A DNA stretch of 64,000 bases from Xanthostigma xanthostigma (Eukaryota; Arthropoda; Insecta; Raphidioptera; Raphidiidae). Within the stretch, counting starts at the first letter, position 1. Every line of letters starts with the position of its first letter. The stretch is taken from assembly GCA_963575645.1 (NCBI GenBank), contig OY754475.1:15228509-15292508 (forward strand), written 5' to 3'. The notes under the pieces are model-generated. The model had not been told where the DNA came from. It was given only the letters and a program-made list of their open reading frames with translations, and ran no database searches. Of this stretch, positions 11,452 to 19,712 are shown in pieces. Made by a program: the position numbers and the translations under genes.

Positions 11452-12156
11452 GGAATGAAACGGAATAAGCTAAATATTTGTATAAACCTTTATTTTGGCA
11501 TTCTTCATGTTGTCTCAAAAGTCTCATAAGGTCACGTGTGAACATCCTTAGATATTCAAGGTCAAAGGTAGCGAAAAACAGTTTTTTGAAAATATGTCGC
11601 TTCCTTTGCCTCAAATCATATTTGCATTTACTATAAAAGTTATAGAGCATAGGATTCTCTATAAATTTTTTCTTAACCAATTTTTTATACATTTAACCGT
11701 TTCGAGATAGCCACACGCCATAGCGCAATGTGAATTGCGAATCCCAGTCCATATAAATATAAATATTATGTAATTATAAATATAAATATAGTGTATTAAA
11801 TAGTTAACTAACTAATAATAATTAAGTTAAAAAACCGTACCATGGACTGGGATTCGCGATTGACCTTGGCGTGTATGGATGTGCGCTTCACACTCTTCGC
11901 GCTTTCTCTCTCAAAAACGGTTAAAATTGTTAGAAACGAAATTTATAGAGAATTTTATACTCTACAACTATTATAATAAATGCAAATATGATTTGAAGCA
12001 AAGGAAGCGAGATATTTCCAAAAAAATTGATTTTCGAGACCCTTGACCTTGAATATCTAAGGACGCTCACGCGTGACCTTATGAAACTTTTGAGACAACA
12101 TTAAAAATGCCAAAATAAAGGTTTATACAAACATTCAGCTTATTCCGTTTCATTCC
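11452..12156. mobile_element. Foldback element, about 300 bp arms
   Basis: The left arm (11452-11752) and right arm (11842-12156) are inverted copies with clear but imperfect identity. The tips read GGAATGAAACGGAATAAGC and its complement, and the inner ends meet at ATCCCAGTCCAT and ATGGACTGGGAT. The 89 bp loop is almost pure A/T. The arms differ more than those at 6.5 kb, so this one is older. The frame at 11429-11692 is an arm shadow. Confidence 0.88.
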
Positions 12157-13185
12157 GAGGCTGTCCCTTTTTTTGGTTTATTTGACTGCACTAGAAAAAA
12201 TATCCATTTAAAAAAAATTATAACGGTCCGTATGTTTGTTTATAACTATATTTCTATAAAATGATTATTAACCATTACCAGCGCCGGATTTAATTTTATG
12301 GTGCTCTTGGTTTTTATAGTGAACGTTGCCCTAGTTTTTCTCTTTTTCTGTTTTGGTCTTCGCTTTTATTAACATCGTCTTCTTTTAATATGCTCATTTC
12401 ACTTTTAAAGTTCCACAATTTTTTTATAATATTTGATCCAGAAGAAATGTCATCTACAGTTGCATGAAGTAATCATAAATGCCTCAAGTCCTGTGCAAAT
12501 ATATAATTTGTAATCAGAAGTCTAATAACCAAAATAGTTCTAACAAGGAAAAACAATATTCTCGTTTTGTGGTATCCCCTCTGTGCTGGTGTCCTAGGCC
12601 GGTGTCTGGTGTGCCTTATTATTTATAAATCCATCACTAACAATTAATCATTAGATTAAATTCTAACGTAATTTAAGGCCCAAATCATTGTTAGTAATTG
12701 TGAGCAAGCAGCTGAATTTTGTTATGCACCTCGCAGGTCGCAGTCACTTCAAGGGCTCTTCTCAAAACGCATAGCGCTGTTGAAAGATATCTAAAAAAAT
12801 GTCCCCATTTATAGCATGTTCACCAAGCGAGACGTCAGAAATGTCGCTTTTAAATCTACTTAAATACTAGAGACACTACTATGAAATATTTAGTTTCTTG
12901 CATATTTAAATATTATACGAAATAACTTAATCTATGTATTAATTAAGTTAATTAGGTTTTCTTGTACGGCTATCTCCTCTTAAACTATTGACCCGATTTC
13001 AACGATCAGGGTGTCATTATTTTGATAGGACTCGATACACAGATGTGCAAAAGGGTGCCAGAATTGCGACAAGTGAACTTTAAGTTTCAAAAATCGCTTC
13101 TCAAAAAATTTATTCTAAACCGTTACAGAATATTAATAAGAAAAATCGCAGGTTTGTGGACAAAAGTTATATTTATCAATGTACT
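12157..13185. other. No supported gene
   Basis: AT-rich sequence. The frame at 13022-13246 overlaps the Penelope tail and is not convincing. Confidence 0.5.
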
Positions 13186-13413
13186 ACGTTTCGGCTATAA
13201 ATTTAGACTTTTTCAAGTACAATATAAAAATTATTTAAAACAATAATTATGAAAATAAACATTAATTACTAACGATAGCAATTAACAAAAGTTAAGGTAC
13301 CTACATAAGACAAAAACATGGCAACATGTATAAATTTTTAAACAATAAAAATTAAAATTAAAATTAAAAATTCGAAAGTTAGTTCAATTTCATAATATAG
13401 TTGTACTGACTTT
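13140..13413 (-). mobile_element. Penelope-like element, 3' tail
   Basis: Read on the minus strand after the coding part, the tail passes through CTTGAAAAAGTCTAAAT, then GCCGAAACGTAG (13222-13186), then TTGTCCACAAACCTGCG and ATTTTTCTTATT. The same word order, in plus orientation, is found at 18560-18660. The GAAACG step after a CTGAAGA-like run resembles a worn hammerhead core. Confidence 0.6.
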
Positions 13414-14112
13414 TTAAATTTTGAGTGTCTGTTCTATAATTAATAGAATTGATTTTTTTCTAATAAAACACATTTCACTGATATTACGTTTCTTCCAATT
13501 TGACTCTTTATCTAATATTTTAACTTCATTAAATAGAAATTTATGTCCAGTGTCGAAATGTCGAGATGACAACGCGGTCTTATTATCACTTAATAAATTT
13601 ATGTTTCTACAGTCTATTCTGTGTTGGTAAATTCTCTGTTTTAGTAACTGTCTTGTTTGCCTCACATAACACTTACTACATTCACAAGGTATTTTATAAA
13701 TGATGTTAGATTGGTGTAAAATAAGTGTTTTATCTTTAAGACTTGTGAATAATCTGTTTAATTTATTTAAGTTATAAAACACCAACTTGATATTTGTGTT
13801 AGAAAATAATCTGTTGATCTTGTATGACAAGTTCTTGACGAATGGAAATCTAACATACATCTTAGTAGACTTAGTTCTTTCAGCCACAGTATCCAACGTG
13901 TTATTCAGGTGATTTTGGTCCTCTACGAGTATAAACTTATTGATGCATTGATGTATAAAGTTGACAGGGTAATTATTAGCTTTTAAGATATTTTCAACTT
14001 TCTTAAAATTGTCATTATGGTAATCTTGGTGACTTAATCTTGTTACTCTGTGTAACAAGCTTTTTATAACACTAATTTTCTGCTGTACTGAATGGTTTAA
14101 GCGATAATTCAA
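13414..14112 (-). CDS. Penelope-like element C-terminal fragment with GIY-YIG endonuclease
   Basis: Penelope-like retroelements encode a reverse transcriptase fused to a C-terminal GIY-YIG nuclease that nicks target DNA. This 232-residue frame holds the region after the RT (about residues 1-125) and the nuclease (about 130-220). Visible landmarks are NIIYKIPCECSKCYV, with the first Tyr at 139 and Cys 143, 145 and 148; RQTRQLLKQRIYQHR with the catalytic-type Arg near 160; HFDTGH with His 185 and 190; and KILDKES. The Cys/His set matches the CCHH feature described for this clade. The second GIY-YIG block reads YVRQT where YIGQT or YVGQT is usual, so a normally invariant Gly is Arg. No RT catalytic motif is present upstream, so the copy is 5'-truncated, as is typical. 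The first Met is arbitrary. Probably inactive. Confidence 0.8.
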   Translation of the reverse strand: MNYRLNHSVQQKISVIKSLLHRVTRLSHQDYHNDNFKKVENILKANNYPVNFIHQCINKFILVEDQNHLNNTLDTVAERTKSTKMYVRFPFVKNLSYKINRLFSNTNIKLVFYNLNKLNRLFTSLKDKTLILHQSNIIYKIPCECSKCYVRQTRQLLKQRIYQHRIDCRNINLLSDNKTALSSRHFDTGHKFLFNEVKILDKESNWKKRNISEMCFIRKKSILLIIEQTLKI

Positions 14113-14130
14113 AAGCCTGCCTCCTAAGTT

Positions 14131-14211
14131 ATGTCGTAAAAATTACTTTTCCTTAGCTACGCAGCAAAATTCAATACTTTAGTAGCTAAAGAAAAGTAAT
14201 TTGTACGACAT
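14131..14211. repeat. 30 bp inverted repeat (hairpin)
   Basis: ATGTCGTAAAAATTAC (14131 on) and GTAATTTGTACGACAT (ending 14211) are the ends of two 30 bp arms around a 21 bp loop. It ends exactly where the LTR-like repeat starts (14212), so it may be the target sequence or a small MITE beside it. Confidence 0.75.
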
Positions 14212-14506
14212 TGTTACGAATTTTAATTTTCAGTCATTAATATTCAGTGGATAATTTTTACTTGTCTCTTGATGTACCAACTACATCAAGTTTGAACAGT
14301 ATAAAAGTGCTACGCATCTTATTAGTTTATTATAAATTTGCTCTCGGCCTAATGAGATTTTTATAAGAACGGCTTTCCGCGACTTGATGTCGCATGAGTA
14401 TTTTGTTTAATTAAGAATTTTTATTTTATTAATTTTGACGGACGCATTATGTGCGGCACGTATATTATATAGGATGAGTTTTGCATTTCGACGGCCCTAT
14501 CACACA
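14212..14506 (+). repeat. LTR-like repeat G, copy 1
   Basis: It starts TGTTACGAATTTTAA and ends about CACACAC. It contains a core-promoter-like AGTATAAAAGTGCTACGC at about 14300. Parts recur at 34903-35025 and 37665-37965. The TG...CA form and TATA box suggest a solo LTR about 295 bp long. No internal retroelement sequence adjoins it. It is a fossil and its family is not identified. Confidence 0.5.
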
Positions 14507-15760
14507 CCCCTGTAAGGGTCGCAAGGCGTCCAGAAAACAGTCATTTAGAAATAGCTGGAAAACAACTAGTTTTAGGCCGAAAATGTTCATTATCAATCTG
14601 AAAGTCAATTAAACTTCGAACAGAATTACGTACTTAATATTATGCTCTTTAAAAAAATTTAAATTCGTAGTATTTTTGTGAAACAAATACTAGTCATGCT
14701 TTTTGTGACAAAACAACATCAAAATAGGTCAATCAATCTAAGTTGAGTATTACAGTTTTTCGAAACGCATAATTCTAATTAGATACCGAATTTAAAAAAA
14801 TCCACACCAAATCAAATGACCTAAACGATGCTTTTATATTTATTTTTACAAAAAATACTAATAATTCACATATAAATTGATTTATTCAAACGATTGCAAG
14901 TCTTTCACCATTGGTCAAATTACTGTTAGATGTGATTTTTTTGGTGCAGGACACTTTAATCAGGAAAAAATCGATAGGGTCAGCTCTGCATATTATATTT
15001 TATGTTATCTCACAAAGGAAAGACCCAGCTTTTGAAACCGCCGTACGTCTAACTATAACGTATTTAAAAAAAAAGTTGCATACATAAATTTCGAGCTTTG
15101 AGCAACAGGACCACTAGTTGATATTTAAAGATATAACCAAAGAATGAGACATATTTCACATCGTTTGTCTATTGTCAACATTGCGTTGAGGATATACCTT
15201 CCAATTCTGAAGGCAGATGCTTACGGTGAACGGTCGTTTCAAGGCTGACAGGCATAAAACTTAGCATCGATGTATTTTAGGCCTGTCATTTCTGTCTATT
15301 AATAAAAAGAATTTATGACGGACGATGACGTTCCGAGATATAATTTACTGGTTTGCAATTACTTAAAGTCGTAAAGCTTATATCTGTAGAGCGTTAAATA
15401 ATTTCATCAAAGTATGAATTTATTTTTAACAATGATAAATATTAATTATTAATAATCAATATGATTAAATTCCTATACTTTTCTCACTAAAATAATGAAA
15501 AAATAATAATTGATTTTGTTTAGTAGATTATTTAGTTCACAATAAGACTGAGACACAAAAATTGATACGGAAAGCTTTATCAATATAATCAATATAATAA
15601 TTATTCTAAAATAGATTACTGATTACTAATAAAGCTAAATCTGAAAAATTAGTCGTAAATTTTATTTATTTACATATTTTATAATAAGAAATATCAATTT
15701 GTGGTTTTACTGACACACCGCTTCAAGTTATAAACAGTACTAATTGATCTTGTAATAAAT
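14507..15760. other. No supported gene
   Basis: AT-rich sequence with no coding, repeat or RNA signal that I can support. Confidence 0.5.
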
Positions 15761-15880
15761 AAAATTATCAACCAAGTTTTTCAGACTGTAGGTATATTGA
15801 CAAAAAATTATAAAATCATAATTCAATATCTCAATAAATGACATTTCGGTCCAGATTTGGAACTTCTTCAGAAATATGTA
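15761..15880 (-). repeat. Penelope-type tail with hammerhead-like core
   Basis: Read on the minus strand from about 15872, it gives CTGAAGA, AGTTCCAAATCTGGACC, GAAATG. In the middle part GTTC can pair with GGAC. The tail words AATAAAATTATCAACC and TTTTTCAGAC follow. This is the same order as at 18.7-18.9 kb. Confidence 0.55.
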
Positions 15881-15949
15881 ATCTAAAAAATATAAAAATG
15901 AATTAGTATTTACTTATTTTACAATAGAATTAAGATTGAATATACCGGC

Positions 15950-16240
15950 CAGTGCTAATGACGTCATGAATCCGACGCCATAATTGTACTGGTATGCCAC
16001 TATATTCTACTGGTGAGACAGATGTGACGTAGCATAAATATTTAACCAGACGTGTGTTCATCCGACTTTGTGAATTTCTTTATTTTATTATTTGTTATTT
16101 GCAATAATGTCTGATTAACAATGTAAACAATTACTTTTGGTAAACGAAGGAAATAATAATACGTCAGCGCGCTAGCCAGTAAATTTCGGAACGAATCAAC
16201 AGTACGCGCGCGGCGTTGATTCATGACGTCATTAACACTG
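15950..16240. mobile_element. MITE with CRE-bearing terminal inverted repeats
   Basis: The ends read CAGTGCTAATGACGTCATG and CATGACGTCATTAACACTG. They match over 23 bp with one difference, and each holds the palindrome TGACGTCA. The 291 bp body has no coding capacity. I found no clear target duplication, so the superfamily is open. Confidence 0.8.
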
Positions 16241-16286
16241 ATCAGTATACTGGGTTATATTTCGTAACACACCCATTGTATTTCGA

Positions 16287-16403
16287 AATAGTATTATATT
16301 ACACCACAAGGGCCGAAAGTGTGATATTCGTCATGATGCCTGAGGGCATCATAAAGCACAGGGCAAGGTATCACACCTTCGGCCTGTGTGGTGTATACTA
16401 TTT
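16287..16403. repeat. Branched hairpin, about 117 nt
   Basis: The outer arms 16300-16326 and 16369-16395 pair almost fully (TACACCACAAGGGCC with GGCCTGTGTGGTGTA). The pairing extends outward through AATAGTA and TACTATT. Inside is a separate perfect hairpin, TGATGCC-TGAG-GGCATCA (16334-16351). The result is a long stem with a side hairpin. It may be a structured RNA or the remnant of a hairpin-ended element. Confidence 0.75.
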
Positions 16404-16830
16404 TTCTTCATACCTCGGTCGTAAGCACGCTTATTAAATACATTAATTAATTACATAAAAACACAGCAAGCTTTGAGTTTATACGTAAAAACATAAATGA
16501 CAATTGTTCGCGATTATTAGCAAAAATGTAATAAGTTTGCTATGGAAACGACATCTTAACAACAGTTAATTGGTTGTTTTTGCTTTACGACCGCCGAACT
16601 TCCTGGATTGTAGCGTGTAATGCCACCAAGGAGTAAATGTTAGACTTTCTGCCTTACAATTGGTACCGAAAGTATACACTTTCGATCGAGATATGAAGAA
16701 AACTTGTTTGCATTCATTCGTGATCATTCGTTTTCGTTTGTGCTCGCTTGAGTACCTAGACCCACCTTAACGTTATTTTAGAATCCTTCGAACGTAGCAA
16801 ACTACCGACCTATAATTTTATCTCAACTAT
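16404..16830. other. No supported gene
   Basis: No repeat or coding signal recognised. A GC-richer patch lies near 16590-16640. Confidence 0.4.
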
Positions 16831-16832
16831 AC

Positions 16833-17171
16833 ATGGTGTATCACAGAAAACCGTACATAGGAAAAAGTACAAAGTACAAATTAGTTAAGATCAGAGATCG
16901 CTTTGCCGTCTGTTCAAAGGTCGTTACCATGGTTTACTCTTTACATAATGAAATCTATTCGGGATGGTGGCACAATCTGGATGAACAAGACAAAATCGCC
17001 GAAGTATGTTTCAATGTGACTCCTGTAACGTTAGACAAAGTGAAAAAAAGTTTTTATAACCGATTAAGTTACTGCTTAATCAAAATGAATGTTTATTTGA
17101 ACATTTGCTATAATTTTGATTTTAACTGTTTGTTTGGTTTAATTATTAATATAAGAAAATTTTCTAAATAA
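16833..17171 (+). pseudogene. Possible transposase C-terminal tail
   Basis: This 112-residue frame is not clearly recognised. Its middle part (about residues 32-85) reads KVVTMVYSLHNEIYSG, then KIAEVCFNVTPVTLDKV and KKSFYNRLSYCL. That pattern (VVY...P, a short helix, aC..VTPe.L..V...f..Rl..Cl) resembles the C-terminal tail of many Tc1/mariner-type transposases. The usual final NGxHFE is absent because the reading turns into AT-rich sequence at about residue 88. No D,D,D/E catalytic motifs are present and no inverted ends were found. It could instead be a chance frame. Confidence 0.35.
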
Positions 17172-17309
17172 AAAAATGTTTTATTAATAAAAATAAATTT
17201 ATTTAATACTGAAGAATTAATTTTAACTGACTATTCATTATTAGTAATTATCCCTATATTATTAAACGAGCTAATCTTGTATCTACCTATCTATATACCT
17301 ATGTCCCTA

Positions 17310-17648
17310 AATATTTTCTCGAAAACGGCCCTAACGATTTGGATGAACTTTACTGAAAAGGGATTTTGGGGGGGCAAAAAATCGTTTTCTTACAAATTTT
17401 ATCATTATAAAAATCAATTTTTTGACGTATGAAAATACTTAAATATTGTAAGTAGGTTTTGGAATTTTATACAATGAAACAATTGTTTTCAAAATTTATG
17501 ACAGTTAATCTTTAATTACTATCCAAGTGAGACTTAAAATAAATACGTATTTGAAAGAAAGTTAAAAAGAATTATTATTATAGGTGAGTAATTTTAATAA
17601 ATTAATTTTTAACCTAAATTTGAAGCGAAAGATGCAATATCATAGATC
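17310..17648 (+). repeat. Family E repeat, plus copy
   Basis: It contains CTAACGATTTGGATGAAC, GAAACAATTGTTTTC and GAAGCGAAAGATGCAATATC. The reverse complement is at 31562-31905. The copies are close in sequence and 14 kb apart. No coding capacity; the family is not recognised. Confidence 0.8.
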
Positions 17649-17669
17649 AAGATGACGGCGAATCAGATT

Positions 17670-18130
17670 AACAAGTACCGGATTGCTATAAGGGCCGACA
17701 ATCCTCTCCACAAAGGAGTCAAACTGTTTCAGCAATATCTTATTGCTCCACAAAAGGAAGCGAAGCTTCCCCAGAGAACCTACGGTTCTTATATGGAGAG
17801 CCGAACACTTGACTAGTGTTGTCACAACCGAGCGGGGCGCAGCCCCGCGAGGTAAGACTGTAACAAAGGTGGAGACGTAGGCTCCACAATGGGAAGCGAA
17901 GCTTCCCCAGAGATCCTACGGTTCTTATATGGAGAGCCGAAGGCTCGACTAGTGTCGTTCACAACCGAGCGGGGCGCAGCCCCGCGAGGTAAGACTGTAA
18001 CAAAGGTGGAGACGTAGGCTCCACAAAGGGAAGCGACAGAGAACCTATGGTTCTCAAAGTTTTGGCGATATCAGCATATCAGTATTTTATTTAACTTTCC
18101 GAGCAAAGCTCGGTCACCCAGGTACTTGTT
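17670..18130. mobile_element. Array of short GC-rich hairpins bounded by inverted ends
   Basis: The block is bounded by TAACAAGTACCGG (17668 on) and the complementary CCAGGTACTTGTTA (to 18132). Two full units of 136-137 bp begin at 17756 and 17892, and a third, broken one begins at 18029. Each unit is a string of small palindromes: GGAAGCGAAGCTTCC, GAACCTACGGTTC, AGAGCCGAAGGCTC, GCGGGGCGCAGCCCCGC and GGAGACGTAGGCTCC. Related ones lie at CCGAGCAAAGCTCGG (18100) and CTCCACAAAGGAG (17706). GC content is far above the surroundings. I do not recognise the element. The frame at 17640-17825 is a by-product. Confidence 0.85.
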
Positions 18131-18509
18131 ATTAAATGATGGTTAATCAGCCTTACCATGGTACCCATTCTCATATGTGGTCAAAGTAATCGTTGATCCT
18201 AACTAAATTGCACAATGAAATTTTTATGTACGGTTTTATGCGATACACTCTGTATATCTCATCTATGCATCTATAATATTGACGCCATTTAACATTTGAA
18301 TAGACCATATCTCAACCGGTGAATAGGGTGCGGCGTTTTCATTTCAGAACCTGCGTGATCCTTTGACCTTTCTAAGAGAACATGACGTATACTACCAAAC
18401 GAAAAAATGGAAATGTTATACCTACGTTATAGTGTCACTAATTCGATATACATTTTACAGTATCTATTATTTATATTAGATATCGTGTCTATCGTGATAA
18501 CAATCTTAG
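18131..18509. other. No recognisable feature
   Basis: No frame, repeat or RNA motif supported. Confidence 0.5.
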
Positions 18510-18660
18510 GAAAAAATCGCAGGTATGTCAGCAAAAATATATTAGATTAATTTATTTTTCTGTACTTGAAAAAAATCTAAATTCATAGACGAAACGTGGT
18601 GCAATAAACAAATAAATAAACAAATATATTTTTGTCCACGTACCTGCGATTTTTTTTATA
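18510..18660 (+). repeat. Penelope-like terminal region, second copy of the 13.2 kb tail
   Basis: AAAAAATCGCAGGTATGTC (18512) and its inverted partner GTCCACGTACCTGCGATT (about 18636-18653) flank TACTTGAAAAAAATCTAAAT and GACGAAACGTGG. This matches the tail of the Penelope-like element at 13140-13225 in the opposite orientation. Inverted terminal pieces of this type are usual for Penelope-like insertions. Confidence 0.65.
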
Positions 18661-18701
18661 AATAAGTATCTAATATATTTTGATTATAATAAAAAATAGA
18701 T

Positions 18702-18993
18702 GTTCAAATCTTTGATTAATGTCTAATTACTTTCCAATAAATGAAATTAACGACCCATTTTTCAGACAATATATTAAAAAATCATTCAATTACTATTCAC
18801 TTAACGTTTCGATCTGGATTTGGACCTTCTTCAGAACAACAATAAGCTAATTACTAATAATTTTTGTTTTTTATTTTTTAGCTTAATTTTTATTCTGAAG
18901 AAAATCCAAATCCGGATCGAAACGTTTATTGAATTGTAATTGAATGATTTGTTAATATATTGTTTGAAAAGTTTTTTGATAATTTTATTTATT
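18702..18993. mobile_element. Foldback made of two Penelope-type tails with hammerhead-like cores
   Basis: The arms 18763-18836 and 18893-18966 are inverted copies. The fold extends outward through the tail unit CAAATCTTTGATTAATG to about 18702 and through AATTTTATTTATT to about 18993. The right arm reads CTGAAGA, then AAATCCAAATCCGGATC, then GAAACG, so ATCC pairs with GGAT. The left arm (minus strand) reads CTGAAGA, AGGTCCAAATCCAGATC, GAAACG, so GGTC pairs with GATC. Confidence 0.7.
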
Positions 18994-19059
18994 AAAAAAT
19001 TGGTTGTCTGTAAAGTCGGTTTACGGACGATAGTTTTACGTGATAACGTATTCCGTAAT

Positions 19060-19500
19060 ACATAACCTAAACCTCCCAAAATTTGGTTTCAATCCGCTTA
19101 TCCTTGGTGTCGGAATGATAGGAAATGTCAAAAGTGACGTTTGCAACTTACAAAGTATTATGTTCTAATAATAATTAGTTATTCCAATAGTTAACTTAGA
19201 AGGCTTTGCAAATCACAAAATACTAATGTCAAAAAATAAACATTAGAAATGCAGCCGTTTTCATGTTAAGACAAGACATACGTTATTTTCTAATTTCCAT
19301 GTACGGCAAACAAAGACGACCGACCGCGTCGCGCGCGCGCCATGCAATAGACAACAATGCATTTATACAGCTATTTTTCTATATAAATTTGTATAAAAAA
19401 ACTGTTTAGGCAAATTCTGTTATACGAAATCTATGTAAAATGTTCTCCTCTTTCGTTTAAGACTGGTTTCAAACCGATCTGATTTAAATTGAGCGAGAAA
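19060..19500 (-). repeat. Family B repeat, copy 1
   Basis: It contains CTCCTCTTTCGTTTAAGAC and CCGATCTGATTTAAATTGAGC and is joined to the family A words CCCAAAATTTGGTTTCAATCC. It matches 24440-24960, 26640-27060 and 52570-53245. Confidence 0.8.
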
Positions 19501-19505
19501 TTAGC

Positions 19506-19712
19506 AAAAAGCACGCACAGGGTCAGGCGGAACGCTACGCGTTATGCGTTATGCGTTATGCGTTATGCGTTACGCGTTACGAACGTTAGGAACGTTAGGA
19601 ACGTTACGTTACACTTTTTCGTACATGCAGCCGGTGTTTTATCAATTTATAATATTGGTGATTCATCATAATATTGGTGATTCATCAATTTATAAGACAT
19701 TATCACGTCAAA
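19506..19712 (+). repeat. Family F repeat with minisatellite core
   Basis: It starts AAAGCACGCACAGGGTCAGG and ends TATAAGACATTATCACGTC. The core has about five copies of the heptamer GCGTTAT and three of AACGTTAGG. It recurs, with a shorter core, at 31915-32042. Confidence 0.85.

Noticed and set aside
11429-11692. 87-residue minus-strand frame
   Set aside because: Lies within the left arm of the 11.45-12.16 kb foldback and has no domain.
16287-16403. Densovirus-type terminal hairpin
   Set aside because: The fold recalls parvoviral ends, but no NS or VP coding trace lies nearby and a second end is absent.
17640-18130. CRISPR-like array, because of evenly spaced short palindromes
   Set aside because: Only two to three units, no constant repeat/variable spacer pattern, and a eukaryotic context.
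19541-19615. Interstitial insect telomere (TTAGG)n
   Set aside because: TTAGG is present only as part of a nonamer, AACGTTAGG; there is no pure pentamer run.
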